From Deltaproteobacteria bacterium (GTDB lineage Bacteria; SAR324; XYD2-FULL-50-16): 56,817 nt of DNA. The notes under the pieces were generated by a model, which made no database searches, was not told the origin of the DNA, and saw only the letters and a list, made by a program, of their open reading frames with translations. The DNA lies in contig JABGPJ010000088.1 in NCBI GenBank assembly GCA_018645005.1, positions 1-56,817 of the forward strand, in the 5' to 3' direction. How positions within the stretch are numbered: position 1 is the stretch's first letter; each line of letters opens with the position of its first letter. Shown here in pieces: positions 9,362 to 19,395 of this stretch. Position numbers and translations under genes: made by a program.

Positions 9362-10498
9362 ATGAAACCATATCATATTGTATTTACAACCATTAATTAT
9401 CCAACAGTCATCAACGATTTGTATGACAACATTCAGCGCTTCAACCATTTGCATGAGGTGAAGCTTTGGGTCATCGGAGATCGCAAAACCCCTTCTGAAT
9501 GTAGACAACTTGCTGAAGCGACAACCCAAAAAGGATTGGAAACCGTATATTTAGGTATTGAAGAGCAGGATGAATGGGGACAGCGATGCCATGATTTCTA
9601 CAGTCGGATTCCTTATAATAACGAAACGCGAAGGAATATCGGTTATTTGTGCGCTCTGGAAGACAAGTGCGAAATCCTGATCAGTATTGATGATGATAAT
9701 TTCCCTGTCGATGATTGTGATTTTATCGGCTCGCACAGCATAACCGGTCAAATCTGGGAGAACACGACTATTAGCGAAGAAACAGGATTTCACAATGTCT
9801 GTGAATATCTTGAATTTCAGCCGTCTCGTGCCATTTATCCCCGTGGATATCCATTTCGACTGAGAGGCAAAAAAAACCAATCGCAATTTATCTCTTCGGA
9901 TTCAGGAATGCGGATAGGAGTTACGGCCGGATTATGGTTGCTGGATCCGGACATTGATGCAACGACTTGGCTGAATGGTCCCGTTTCCGGGATTGGTTAT
10001 CACGGCGATACTGTTCAAGTCTTGACCCAAAGTACCTGGACCCCGATTAATACTCAAAACACCAGTATTGTCAGAGAATTAATACCAGCCTTCTTATGCA
10101 TTCCAATGGCATGGCCGGTTCCCGGCGGGAGTATACAGCGGTATGGAGATATTTGGGGAGGGTATTTTCTCCAATCGTTAATGCAGAAAACGACTTTTTT
10201 GGCCGCTTTTGGTAACCCTATTGTTGAACATCGTCGAAATCCGCATGATTATATCAATGATCTGCGATATGAATATTGGGGAATGATTCTGACTGATTGG
10301 CTGCTGGAATTGTTAAAGACCCGTTTCTCCCCGAACTCTCCTTTGATAATCGATCGAGTTCAAGAGTTAGCTGATTTTCTTCAGAACGTAGCTATCCCAG
10401 AGCTGCCTGTTTGGTGTCCGGAAGAAATTGCTGGTTTTTTGACCTGGACGGAAGGAAATCTCAGAACCTGGGGTAAAGCCTGCCATTTATTTTTGTAA
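9362..10498 (+). CDS. Putative glycosyltransferase, STELLO/DUF288- or RGP-like
   Basis: IPYNNETRRNIGYLCALEDKCEILISIDDDNFP (Asp-rich DDDN motif); MKPYHIVFTTINYPT start; follows two GDP-sugar enzymes. Confidence 0.55.
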   Translation: MKPYHIVFTTINYPTVINDLYDNIQRFNHLHEVKLWVIGDRKTPSECRQLAEATTQKGLETVYLGIEEQDEWGQRCHDFYSRIPYNNETRRNIGYLCALEDKCEILISIDDDNFPVDDCDFIGSHSITGQIWENTTISEETGFHNVCEYLEFQPSRAIYPRGYPFRLRGKKNQSQFISSDSGMRIGVTAGLWLLDPDIDATTWLNGPVSGIGYHGDTVQVLTQSTWTPINTQNTSIVRELIPAFLCIPMAWPVPGGSIQRYGDIWGGYFLQSLMQKTTFLAAFGNPIVEHRRNPHDYINDLRYEYWGMILTDWLLELLKTRFSPNSPLIIDRVQELADFLQNVAIPELPVWCPEEIAGFLTWTEGNLRTWGKACHLFL

Positions 10499-10595
10499 AG
10501 GAGTCTTGAATATCAGGGACTCTGAAGTGGCAATGCTTCTGAGTCTGGCTGTAACCGATAACAATAAAAAAGCGTAACTGTTCAGCATGGCTCCG

Positions 10596-10713
10596 TCGAG
10601 GGGGATCATGATTCAAAACACGCATGAATCCATCCCTGGAGCCAAGTGTTTCGTCAGAAACGCGTTGGCGAAAACGTCCTGTTTTCGAGCATTTTGAATC
10701 ATAATCCCCTCGA
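10596..10713. repeat. Imperfect inverted repeat element (about 22-bp arms, about 73-nt loop with an inner hairpin)
   Basis: tcgagggggatcatgattcaaaa ... ttttgaatcataatcccctcga; inner ccaagtgtttcgtcagaaacgcgttgg can also fold. Confidence 0.7.
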
Positions 10714-10782
10714 CTCCGAAAAAAGTGGTGAATAGATACAAAAAACAATGTTTCAAAAAATTAGTCACGTAGGATATCGATC

Positions 10783-12168
10783 ATGAAATACATAAGTACA
10801 CGCGGACTCAGTGAACCGAGAAGTTTTAAAGAAGCCGTGATTGAAGGTCTGGCTAGAGATGGCGGCTTGCTGGTGCCAGTAAGCGTGCCCGATTTTTCCA
10901 GTCAGTTGGAAAGATTGAAGGATCTTTCTTACCAGGATCTGGCACATCAAATATTTATACCTTTTGTAAATGGGGAATTGGACGAAAAAACGCTGAAGCA
11001 ATTGATCAATGCAAGTTATCAAACATTTAACCACAAAAACATCACACCGCTACGGTTTACAGAATCCGTTGCCATTCTGGAACTGTTTCACGGGCCTACT
11101 CTGGCATTTAAGGACATCGCACTTCAATTTCTGGGTAACTTGTTTGAAAACCTCCTCAGCAGCAGTGGTGCTGCTCTCAATATTGTCGGAGCGACTTCCG
11201 GTGATACCGGCAGTGCGGCGATTCATGGAGTGAGAGGTAAAAAGGGAATTACGATTTTCATGCTGCATCCAAAGGGCAAAATTAGCCCCATTCAGGAAAA
11301 ACAGATGACAACGGTTCTGGATGAAAATGTGGTCAATATTGCTATAGATGGAACCTTTGATGACGCGCAGCGCATTGTCAAAGACCTGTTTAACGATCTG
11401 GAATACAAGGATCAACATTCGTTAGGGGCAGTCAATTCAATCAACTGGGTCCGGGTAATGGCACAGATTGTTTATTATTTCTATGCTGCCTTTCGGTTCA
11501 GGGAACACTCCCCTGATCTACCGCTCGTCTTTTCTGTTCCTACAGGAAATTTTGGTGATATCTACGCCGGTTATCTGGCTCGAAAAATGGGTCTGCCTAT
11601 TGAAAAACTGATACTTGCCACAAATGAAAACGATATACTCTACCGTGTTATCACAACCGGTCAATATAAGATTCAGCAAGTGTGTTCTACTATCAGTCCC
11701 TCGATGGATATTCAGATCTCAAGTAATTTTGAACGATTTTTGTTTGATCTTGTCGGGAATGATGCGAAAGAAATACGTTCTATGATGGGCGAGTTGGGTT
11801 CGAAGGGAGAATTCAAACTATCACCTGGACAGGCAGATGATGCCAGAAAGATCTTTCATCCAGTCAGAGTCAATACGGAACAGACATTGGCGACGATCGC
11901 CAAATACCATAAAAATGGCTATACCATCGATCCCCATACCGCGGTCGGTGTGGCGGCAGCAGAGCAATCCCCTTTCAACAGTGCTATCTGCCTGGCAACG
12001 GCACACCCTGCAAAATTCGGTGATGCTGTGATCAAAGCAACAGGCGAGGAACCTGATATGCCGGCTTTACTTGATGGCATACTGACAAAGCGTTCACGAT
12101 GTCAGGTTTCCAGCCAGGACCTGATACAAATAAAAGGGATCATTGACGAAAAACTGTCTACTCAATAA
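10783..12168 (+). CDS. thrC: Threonine synthase
   Basis: MKYISTRGL, HGPTLAFKDIALQFLGN, GATSGDTGSAAIHG, VPTGNFGDIYAGYLA. Confidence 0.97.
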   Translation: MKYISTRGLSEPRSFKEAVIEGLARDGGLLVPVSVPDFSSQLERLKDLSYQDLAHQIFIPFVNGELDEKTLKQLINASYQTFNHKNITPLRFTESVAILELFHGPTLAFKDIALQFLGNLFENLLSSSGAALNIVGATSGDTGSAAIHGVRGKKGITIFMLHPKGKISPIQEKQMTTVLDENVVNIAIDGTFDDAQRIVKDLFNDLEYKDQHSLGAVNSINWVRVMAQIVYYFYAAFRFREHSPDLPLVFSVPTGNFGDIYAGYLARKMGLPIEKLILATNENDILYRVITTGQYKIQQVCSTISPSMDIQISSNFERFLFDLVGNDAKEIRSMMGELGSKGEFKLSPGQADDARKIFHPVRVNTEQTLATIAKYHKNGYTIDPHTAVGVAAAEQSPFNSAICLATAHPAKFGDAVIKATGEEPDMPALLDGILTKRSRCQVSSQDLIQIKGIIDEKLSTQ

Positions 12169-12196
12169 AGAGCCATCTTGAAATGACAGCCTGTTT

Positions 12197-12985
12197 TCAG
12201 AGCCAGCTTTCTCGCTCGCTTTTGACAAAGGGATCGGGGTCAAAAAAAACCTTGTCCAGTGTCAAACCTTTGGCCGGTGCAGTTAAACCGGCCTCCTCAC
12301 GTTTTCCAGTAGAAAATGCTCTTTCTATCATACCTATGTCAAGTCGTCCCCGCCCAATGTCGATTACACTTCCCACGATAATTCGAACCATGTTCTTTAA
12401 AAAACCGTTCCCTACGAAACGGATCCTCAGAGTAGAATAATCTGACCTCCGATCACTAACAACCGTTATCTGACGAATCCTTTTTTCTGTTCTGGTTTGT
12501 TGACACCCCTTTCCTCTGAATGCTACAAAGTCGTGGGTTCCTTCAAAACAGCAGCAGGCCTGCCGAATCAGTTCAATATCCAGCGGCGCCTTTACCCAGT
12601 GGCAATAGTGGTAGTGTAAAGCTTTTGATACGGGGGAGCTGATAATCTGGTAGGTATACTGTTTACCATGATTGTTCATGCGGGCATTGAAACCAGCGTC
12701 TACTTGAACGATATCAATAACTGAAATATCATGGGGTAACAAGGCATTGACACTAAAAAAAAGCTTTTTTAATGGGACATGTTCAGGGATTTGCACGGTG
12801 GCAACCTGTCCGCGCGCATGAACCCCTGCATCGGTTCGACTGCTTGATTTAAGCCGAATTTCACATTGGCAAATCTGCTGCAAAACCTTTTTCAAAGTCT
12901 CTTCTACAGTGACCACGTTCGGCTGTATTTGCCACCCTTTATAATGGGTTCCTTCGTATTCAATTTTAAACAGTATATTCTTCAA
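12197..12985 (-). CDS. truA: tRNA pseudouridine synthase A
   Basis: EYEGTHYKGWQIQPN, SSRTDAGVHARGQVA, RGKGCQQTRT, FLKNMVRIIVGS. Confidence 0.96.
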   Translation of the reverse strand: MKNILFKIEYEGTHYKGWQIQPNVVTVEETLKKVLQQICQCEIRLKSSSRTDAGVHARGQVATVQIPEHVPLKKLFFSVNALLPHDISVIDIVQVDAGFNARMNNHGKQYTYQIISSPVSKALHYHYCHWVKAPLDIELIRQACCCFEGTHDFVAFRGKGCQQTRTEKRIRQITVVSDRRSDYSTLRIRFVGNGFLKNMVRIIVGSVIDIGRGRLDIGMIERAFSTGKREEAGLTAPAKGLTLDKVFFDPDPFVKSERESWL

Positions 12986-13090
12986 ACCGTTACGACATTG
13001 AAAAGCAAATGACAGCCAAACTATCTGAAAAGGAAAGCTTATTAAAAAGAGACGACCTAGGTTGGAAAATTATCAAACCGGGAAAACCAT

Positions 13091-13414
13091 TTAGATTTTG
13101 TCCACCATCTTCCTGATTTGGCCGGGGTCAGCGCCAACAGTCATATCCGCTTGTTCACCGTTTTGAAAAAGAATCAGGGTTGGAATGCTTCGGACCCCAT
13201 ATTTGGAAGCGTTATCCGGATACTTGTCAATATCCATTTTAGCGATCGTTAATTTCCCTTGATGTTCATCTGCCAACTCTTCCAGGAAAGGGGCAATCAT
13301 TTTGCAGGGGCCGCACCATTCGGCCCAGAAATCAACCAGGACCGGTTTTTCACTTTTTAAAACTTTTTCCTCAAAATCTTCATCAGAAACGTACACAATG
13401 TTTTCGTTTGACAT
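13091..13414 (-). CDS. trxA: Thioredoxin
   Basis: [33 protein letters not shown]. Confidence 0.97.
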   Translation of the reverse strand: MSNENIVYVSDEDFEEKVLKSEKPVLVDFWAEWCGPCKMIAPFLEELADEHQGKLTIAKMDIDKYPDNASKYGVRSIPTLILFQNGEQADMTVGADPGQIRKMVDKI

Positions 13415-13450
13415 GAATGCCTTTCAATAAATGGTTTGAAGTATTGCTAA

Positions 13451-13549
13451 GGGTCGGCTCAAAAATTAGTTCACATTCTATGTGCAAAATGTCCAGTTAT
13501 TTTAGGAATTTTTTAGATAGATTATGTGAAGTTATTTTTGAACGATCCC
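13451..13549. mobile_element. MITE-like element, 99 bp, imperfect TIRs, possible 3-bp TAA target duplication
   Basis: Left gggtcggctcaaaaattagttcacat; reverse complement of right end gggatcgttcaaaaataacttcacat; flanks taa at 13448-13450 and 13550-13552. Confidence 0.6.
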
Positions 13550-13610
13550 TAAAAAATAGTCGGCAGACACACATACATTATCGGCGCTGCTGACCGAAAA
13601 AAACTGAAAT

Positions 13611-14102
13611 CTATTTCTGTTCTGGGAAGTTACATTTTCCATAAGAATTTCCCTGACAAATCACCCCATTAATCCACATAGCCCCCTCAAAATTCGCACC
13701 AGAAAGGTTCGCATTTTCAAAATTCGCCTGATAAAGAGTTGCTTTCTGAAAAGAGGCCAAAATCAGATTGGATCCTGTAAAGTCAGCATAGGACAGGTCG
13801 ACACCCGAAAAGTTTGCCTTGTAAAGATCGCATTTGATGCAGATCTTAAATCGTAATGCCCGGGCATACTGGTTTTTATCATAGGCATGAAGCAGTGGCG
13901 CCGCCCCCCAAAATAGTAAAATCGCAAGGCTCAGGCACAGAGAAAATCTTGACAATTTGAAGAATGCCGCCAGCCTGGATTTTCGGTAGGGCTGATCTAC
14001 CTCAACTTCCATAGGAATGTTGTCTCTTTTACTGTCCGATGTTAGGTGCTTTGCCTCTTTTTTTCTCATGATTAATTGACCGTTGTTAAAAAATAGTCGC
14101 AA
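13611..14102 (-). CDS. Membrane-anchored pentapeptide-repeat protein
   Basis: KANFSGVDLSYADFTGSNLILASFQKATLYQANFENANLSGANFEGA plus one TM segment. Confidence 0.85.
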   Translation of the reverse strand: MRLFFNNGQLIMRKKEAKHLTSDSKRDNIPMEVEVDQPYRKSRLAAFFKLSRFSLCLSLAILLFWGAAPLLHAYDKNQYARALRFKICIKCDLYKANFSGVDLSYADFTGSNLILASFQKATLYQANFENANLSGANFEGAMWINGVICQGNSYGKCNFPEQK

Positions 14103-14223
14103 AGATCATACAAAGCGTTGACTGATACAAAGGGAGCGTATAATCTTAAAGGATTGTTTAATCGTATTACGGTCAAATTGTTGAAAGCTGCATCATTGAC
14201 AGTAGAGAAAGAGGAAAAAGAAC

Positions 14224-14571
14224 ATGCCTATTTACGAATATATTTGCGAAAGTTGTCATAATGAACTGGAAGTGATTCAAAAAATCTCCGAAGCGCAATT
14301 AAAAGATTGTCCACAATGCCATGAACCTTCATTAAAGCGCAAAGCATCCATGTCTGCATTTCACTTAAAAGGAGGTGGTTGGTACAAAGATGGTTACGGT
14401 AACACGAACGTGAATGCAAACAACGACTCGAAAAAACCGGCAGCCACCACACCAGCAGCTGGAACTACACCAGCACCGACACCGGCAGCAAAAACCGAAT
14501 CATCGCCGCCGAAATCGTCACAAGCAACATCCTCAAAATCTGACAGTGTTCCCAGTTCCAAGGCTTCATAG
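14224..14571 (+). CDS. FmdB-family zinc-ribbon protein with low-complexity A/P/T/S tail
   Basis: MPIYEYICESCHNELE...CPQCHEPSLKRK...FHLKGGGWYKDGY. Confidence 0.93.
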   Translation: MPIYEYICESCHNELEVIQKISEAQLKDCPQCHEPSLKRKASMSAFHLKGGGWYKDGYGNTNVNANNDSKKPAATTPAAGTTPAPTPAAKTESSPPKSSQATSSKSDSVPSSKAS

Positions 14572-14577
14572 AACAGC

Positions 14578-14604
14578 CGTTAGCAGATGATACTTCTGCT
14601 AACG
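14578..14604. terminator. Hairpin between convergent fmdB-like gene and alaS
   Basis: cgttagcaga tgatact tctgctaacg, stem extends through acagc/gctgt with a one-base bulge. Confidence 0.6.
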
Positions 14605-14625
14605 CTGTCATTGGAATTGTCAGAA

Positions 14626-17292
14626 TTAAACCTCCAGGCGTTTTTCTAACTCAGCAACCAGTTCAGGCCAGGCCGACGGATTATTTCCGCCACACTGCGC
14701 GATTGTCGGGCTACCGCCTCCCTTGGCAGATATGATGGGTGCCAGTTCTTTCACCAATTGACCCGCCTGCAATCCAGGGTTTAAATCCTTTGAGGTCGCA
14801 ATAACCACTGAAATTTTGTCAGCTTCAGCCATTTTTGCAAGCATAATCAAACCAGAACCCATCGTCTTCTGAAGGGCAACGGCTTGTGATTTCAGCTCCA
14901 CATCTTCTGCTACTTTCATGATCAAAGTCTGGATGTTTCCGATGGTTTTCACCTGGGAAAGCGATTCAGACGCAGCCGTAGCCTGCATCTCTTTTTGTAG
15001 TTGATCAATCAATTTTTCTCTCTCTTTCGATTGGGAAAGCAGTTGATCGATCCGATCTACAACATCTACCTGTGGGACCTTAAATTTTTGCGCGATATCA
15101 TCCAGTATGCGGACATTCTGCTGAACATACTCAAGGGCTTTTTTACCCGTCAGAGCTTCAATTCGCCTGATACCAGCCGCGATACTTTCCTCGGTAAAAA
15201 TTTTAACGAATCCGATATTACCCAGACGAGAAGTATGAGTACCACCACACAACTCTTTGCTTGCGGAACCTGCTGAGACGACTCTGACTTCGTCACCGTA
15301 TTTCTCACCAAATATTGCCATAGCGCCAGTTTTCATCGCTTCATCAAAAGACATTTCCTGAACTTCGACGTCAATGTTTTCGAGAACCCGCTGATTGACA
15401 AAGTTTTCCACATCCAAAAGCTGTTCTTTGGAAACCGGTGTGTAATGACTAAAGTCAAATCTGAGTTTTTCGTCGTTGACCAGAGAGCCTGCTTGTTTGA
15501 CATGATCTCCTAAAACCGCTCTCAACGCGGCTTGTAACAGGTGTGTTGCGGTGTGATTGCATTCAATTTCACGGCGCCGGCTCAGCGAAACTTTAGCTGT
15601 CACAGCTCGATTTGTTTTAATATTGATTTCCGGGGCAGTTGTGCTGACCACTTTCCCGAAAGCAATATTTAATCCTGCCATGGGACTTTGTGTATCATAG
15701 ACAAGGATTCGAAATTCATTGTGAAAGATTTCCCCCTTATCTCCTACCTGACCTCCGGATTCGGCGTAAAATGGTGTTTCTGCCAGCACAATTTCAAGCT
15801 TGTCATCTTTGGACAAGGTATCGGATGGTTGGCCATTTTTGATAATTGCTGAAATCTTTGTTTGAATTTCTGTTTTTCGATCGCCCTGAAAGCGGTTCCC
15901 CAGATTATTTTCCATCAGATCGAGGTAAACAGCACTGACTTTCAAGTCGATTTTTTTGCTGTCCTGAGCGGTTTTGGCCCGCTTTCTCTGTTCGGCCATC
16001 GCCGTTTCAAAGTCCACCCGGTTATATGTGAAGCCTTGGTCCTGAAGAATATCTTCTGCCAGATCAACTGGAAATCCGTAAGTGTCGTAGAGTTTGAATA
16101 TCTCTTGACCTCCGATTTCAGTCGCATTTCTTTTCTTATGCTCATCCAGCAGATCGCCGAGAATCTTCATCCCCTGATTCAGTGTCGAACTGAACCGCCG
16201 CTCCTCCTGCTCAGTCAGAATTTTGATATATCCTTGTGACTCTTTAATCTCAGGGTAGGCATCTGACATCGACAAAACGAGATCATCAACCAATCCGGCG
16301 AAAAAGCCAGGTAAATATCCCAATTCCTTCCCATGTCTTGCAGCTCTCCGGATAATTCTTTTTAATACATATCCTCGGCCTTCATTGGCTGGTATAACAC
16401 CGTCTGCGATTAGAAAAACAGTTGCTCTGATATGGTCTGCGATCACACGTGCTGAAACGATGCTCTCTTGTTTTGAACCACTTGGATGGGGTGCCTCCTG
16501 CAATACTTTGTTGACGAGCCCACTGAGCAAGTCTGATTCGTAGTTGGACTTAAAAAACTGTACCACAGACGCAATCCGTTCAATACCCATACCTGTGTCT
16601 ATGCTGGGTTTCGGAAGCGGCGTCATTGAACCATTATTTTCCCTGTTGAATTGCATAAAGACCAGATTCCAAATTTCCAGGAAGGTTCCGTTGTCTTCTT
16701 CAAGTGATTTTTGTACGGTATAACCATCCGCCATTGGCTCCAGCTGATAGTGGATTTCAGAACAGGGTCCGCAGGGTCCGGTATCTCCCATAGACCAGAA
16801 GTTTTCTTTTTCCCCCAGTCGACCGATTCTCTCCTTTGGAATGCCAATTTCCTCATGCCAGATATCAAAAGATTCCTGATCCTCGTCAAAAACCGAGACA
16901 ACAAGCTTATCCTGCTGCAGTCCAAGAACGTCAGTCAGATACTCCCAGGCAAAGGCAATCGCTTCTTTTTTAAAATAATCTCCAAACGAGAAATTCCCCA
17001 GCATTTCAAAAAATGTATGGTGACGATCGGTTCGCCCGACATTCTCAAGATCATTATGTTTTCCTCCGGCTCGCATGACTTTCTGTGAAGTAACTGCCCG
17101 ATTGAACTCAGGTTTTTGATTCCCTAGAAAGTAATCTTTAAACTGATTCATGCCAGCATTCGTGAACAGGATCGTAGGGTCGTTATGCGGCACCAGAGAA
17201 GAACTGCGGACGTGTTTATGTCCTTTGGATTTGAAAAACTGGATAAAAGATTGGCGAATTTCATTGCCTGTCATGGCCATTAAGTACTCCAA
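14626..17292 (-). CDS. alaS: Alanine--tRNA ligase
   Basis: IRQSFIQFFKSKGHKHVRSSSLVPHNDPTILFTNAGMNQFKD; GDTGPCGPCSEIHY; HTATHLLQAALR; CGGTHTSRLG. The true start is probably an internal Met. Confidence 0.98.
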   Translation of the reverse strand: MEYLMAMTGNEIRQSFIQFFKSKGHKHVRSSSLVPHNDPTILFTNAGMNQFKDYFLGNQKPEFNRAVTSQKVMRAGGKHNDLENVGRTDRHHTFFEMLGNFSFGDYFKKEAIAFAWEYLTDVLGLQQDKLVVSVFDEDQESFDIWHEEIGIPKERIGRLGEKENFWSMGDTGPCGPCSEIHYQLEPMADGYTVQKSLEEDNGTFLEIWNLVFMQFNRENNGSMTPLPKPSIDTGMGIERIASVVQFFKSNYESDLLSGLVNKVLQEAPHPSGSKQESIVSARVIADHIRATVFLIADGVIPANEGRGYVLKRIIRRAARHGKELGYLPGFFAGLVDDLVLSMSDAYPEIKESQGYIKILTEQEERRFSSTLNQGMKILGDLLDEHKKRNATEIGGQEIFKLYDTYGFPVDLAEDILQDQGFTYNRVDFETAMAEQRKRAKTAQDSKKIDLKVSAVYLDLMENNLGNRFQGDRKTEIQTKISAIIKNGQPSDTLSKDDKLEIVLAETPFYAESGGQVGDKGEIFHNEFRILVYDTQSPMAGLNIAFGKVVSTTAPEINIKTNRAVTAKVSLSRRREIECNHTATHLLQAALRAVLGDHVKQAGSLVNDEKLRFDFSHYTPVSKEQLLDVENFVNQRVLENIDVEVQEMSFDEAMKTGAMAIFGEKYGDEVRVVSAGSASKELCGGTHTSRLGNIGFVKIFTEESIAAGIRRIEALTGKKALEYVQQNVRILDDIAQKFKVPQVDVVDRIDQLLSQSKEREKLIDQLQKEMQATAASESLSQVKTIGNIQTLIMKVAEDVELKSQAVALQKTMGSGLIMLAKMAEADKISVVIATSKDLNPGLQAGQLVKELAPIISAKGGGSPTIAQCGGNNPSAWPELVAELEKRLEV

Positions 17293-17512
17293 ATATTATT
17301 ATTTACTGATTCTTACGACAAATATATGAACACGCGATATTGGGATACACCCGTATTTAGTCTGGTAATTGATAAACGGTTTTTCTACTTACACCGTCTT
17401 TCCGAGGGTGCGCCGGGGGAGGTGAAAATGATTTGGACTTTTCCGGAGAACGATCCCTTGTTTTTACCTGTTACCTATTTTTATCAAATCGGTTAGAAAC
17501 CAGCTAGTGCAA

Positions 17513-17580
17513 TCGCGAAAAATTTGTTATCAACAATAGACTTGTGTCGCATTCCCTAAGGATAGCTCGATTTTTCGCGA
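17513..17580. repeat. Perfect 11-bp inverted repeat with about 46-nt spacer in the alaS / gmhB-like divergent intergenic region
   Basis: tcgcgaaaaat ... atttttcgcga. Confidence 0.7.
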
Positions 17581-17686
17581 CGTGTCATCCCGAAAAAACG
17601 TTGTGAAAGCACGAAACCTGGACGAATGGTTGCTTTTGATGACACTGACATTCAACCACAAAAACCTCAATTGCAAATAAAAAATC

Positions 17687-18274
17687 ATGTCTGATCAACG
17701 AAAAGCGATTTTCCTGGATAGAGACGGTGTTCTGATACACGATGTTCACTATCTTTCCAAACTTGAAGACATACAGATTTATCCGGATGTTCCAAAAGGA
17801 TTGAGACGTTTACAGGATTTTGGTTATCTTCTCGTTGTTGTCACAAATCAATCTGGAGTTGCCAGAGGGTATTTCCCTCAAAAATTTGTCAGGGAGTGTC
17901 ATGACAGAATAAATCAGCTGCTTGAAGTCCATCAGGTTCAGCTTGACCATCTCTATTACTGCCCTCACCACGTCAGCGGTCTTCCACCGTATAACCTAAA
18001 GTGTGATTGTCGAAAACCCGCTCCGGCAATGATTCAGCAGGCTGAAAAGGAATTGAATCTCTGCCTGCAAGCCTCGGTTATGATTGGTGATAAACGAAGC
18101 GATGTAGAGTTGGCTATCAATGCAGATATTAAGGGCATCCTTCTGACAACAGGACAGGGAGCCTCAACTTCTCAGTCAGTGGCTCAAGATTATCCGTCTA
18201 TTCCTATTTTTCCGTCATTTACCCAGGCTGTAGATTATATCATTGAAGCAACGGACATTTCACTCCTTCAATGA
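17687..18274 (+). CDS. gmhB: HAD phosphatase, D-glycero-D-manno-heptose 1,7-bisphosphate phosphatase-like
   Basis: IFLDRDGVLIHD, VVTNQSGVARGYF, YYCPHH...CDCRKPAPAM, MIGDKRSDVELA. Confidence 0.92.
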   Translation: MSDQRKAIFLDRDGVLIHDVHYLSKLEDIQIYPDVPKGLRRLQDFGYLLVVVTNQSGVARGYFPQKFVRECHDRINQLLEVHQVQLDHLYYCPHHVSGLPPYNLKCDCRKPAPAMIQQAEKELNLCLQASVMIGDKRSDVELAINADIKGILLTTGQGASTSQSVAQDYPSIPIFPSFTQAVDYIIEATDISLLQ

Positions 18275-18333
18275 ATGTCGCTATTAGAGCACAGGCCTGC
18301 CTCCTGCATCATAGCACAGATTGTAACTATTCA

Positions 18334-19395
18334 TCACATTACCTGAGGCGAGGGGATCATGAACTCGCTATACACTGGAAAATGATCTGACACCACCACA
18401 TCCAATATTTCAGAACTGAGTACACGAACGCCGTTCATGCTGAATATATAATCCAACCGAGCATAGGATGGAAACTGAGTCCAGAAAGTAAATCCGCCCC
18501 AGATGTGCTTTTCGAGATAACTATCAACAGCAATTTTAGATAACTTCTGCACAACGAGGGACGATGGGGTGGCGTTCAGGTCACCGCCAAAAACAATCGG
18601 TCCCCTTAGATTTTTCAAATAATCAAGAAAAAAATCGATTTCTTTCAGCTGCACGCCAAAAACATAAATTCCCCATTTGAATGCTTCTGACAGCGTCCGG
18701 TCAGCGGGTCGTCCAGCGAGAAATCGAATCGATATGGCATGAACCGGCGTCCCACCCACATCAATTCTGGCATGTACGAAAGAACGATTGGGATTCAGAT
18801 GTTGGTTACTGATTTTATTCGGCTCACTCAGTGATGCTTGTTTTGACGGCAGAACCACTTCTTTAAAATCGAGGACAGGCAGGCGGGAAATTAGGGCGGT
18901 TCCTTCCTGTCGTCCCATATGAAAGGTCCAGGGTTGGAGTTCCTTTTCCAGAATATGGCGTTCCTGGATTGATAAAATGTTCTCGGATAGCAGGTAAAGG
19001 TCTGCATCCATATCCTTGATTGCTGTTATGACCTTTTTTAGATCGTATGAGTAGTAACGAACATTCAAAGCGATAACAGACAATTTGTGACCTTTCTGCA
19101 ACTCTGGTTGTTTTGATGTCTCAGCGCTGTTGAATGAAAAATCACCAAATGAGATAAAAAACAGCAGAAAAACAAGCAGTAAAATGGTGGAACTCTTTCT
19201 GGCACCGATCATCCAAAACAGCAGTACCAGCGGTAAAACAAAAAAGACAAACCCGTAAGGGGGGAAAAATCCCAAAGCATTAATCTTTGAATCGATCGGA
19301 AAATAATTGAAATACACCATGACCCAAACCATCATGGCTAAAAGAATCAAGCATCCAAAGGTACCACCTAAAAAACGAATAGCATTTCTTATCAT
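18334..19395 (-). CDS. Endonuclease/exonuclease/phosphatase-family membrane protein
   Basis: SVIALNVRYYSYDL, GPIVFGGDLNATPSS, RLDYIFSMNGV, VVSDHFPVYSEF; N-terminal TM segments. Confidence 0.88.
   Translation of the reverse strand: MIRNAIRFLGGTFGCLILLAMMVWVMVYFNYFPIDSKINALGFFPPYGFVFFVLPLVLLFWMIGARKSSTILLLVFLLFFISFGDFSFNSAETSKQPELQKGHKLSVIALNVRYYSYDLKKVITAIKDMDADLYLLSENILSIQERHILEKELQPWTFHMGRQEGTALISRLPVLDFKEVVLPSKQASLSEPNKISNQHLNPNRSFVHARIDVGGTPVHAISIRFLAGRPADRTLSEAFKWGIYVFGVQLKEIDFFLDYLKNLRGPIVFGGDLNATPSSLVVQKLSKIAVDSYLEKHIWGGFTFWTQFPSYARLDYIFSMNGVRVLSSEILDVVVSDHFPVYSEFMIPSPQVM

Noticed and set aside
14626-17292. Antisense ORFs inside alaS (15001-15276, 15862-16239, 16711-17088, 16623-16925)
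   Set aside because: Shadow ORFs opposite or out of frame with a strongly supported coding sequence.
18346-18362. gcgaggggatcatgaa, similar to the arm of the 10.6-kb inverted repeat
   Set aside because: Only a short match, and it lies inside the coding end of the endonuclease-family ORF; likely coincidence.
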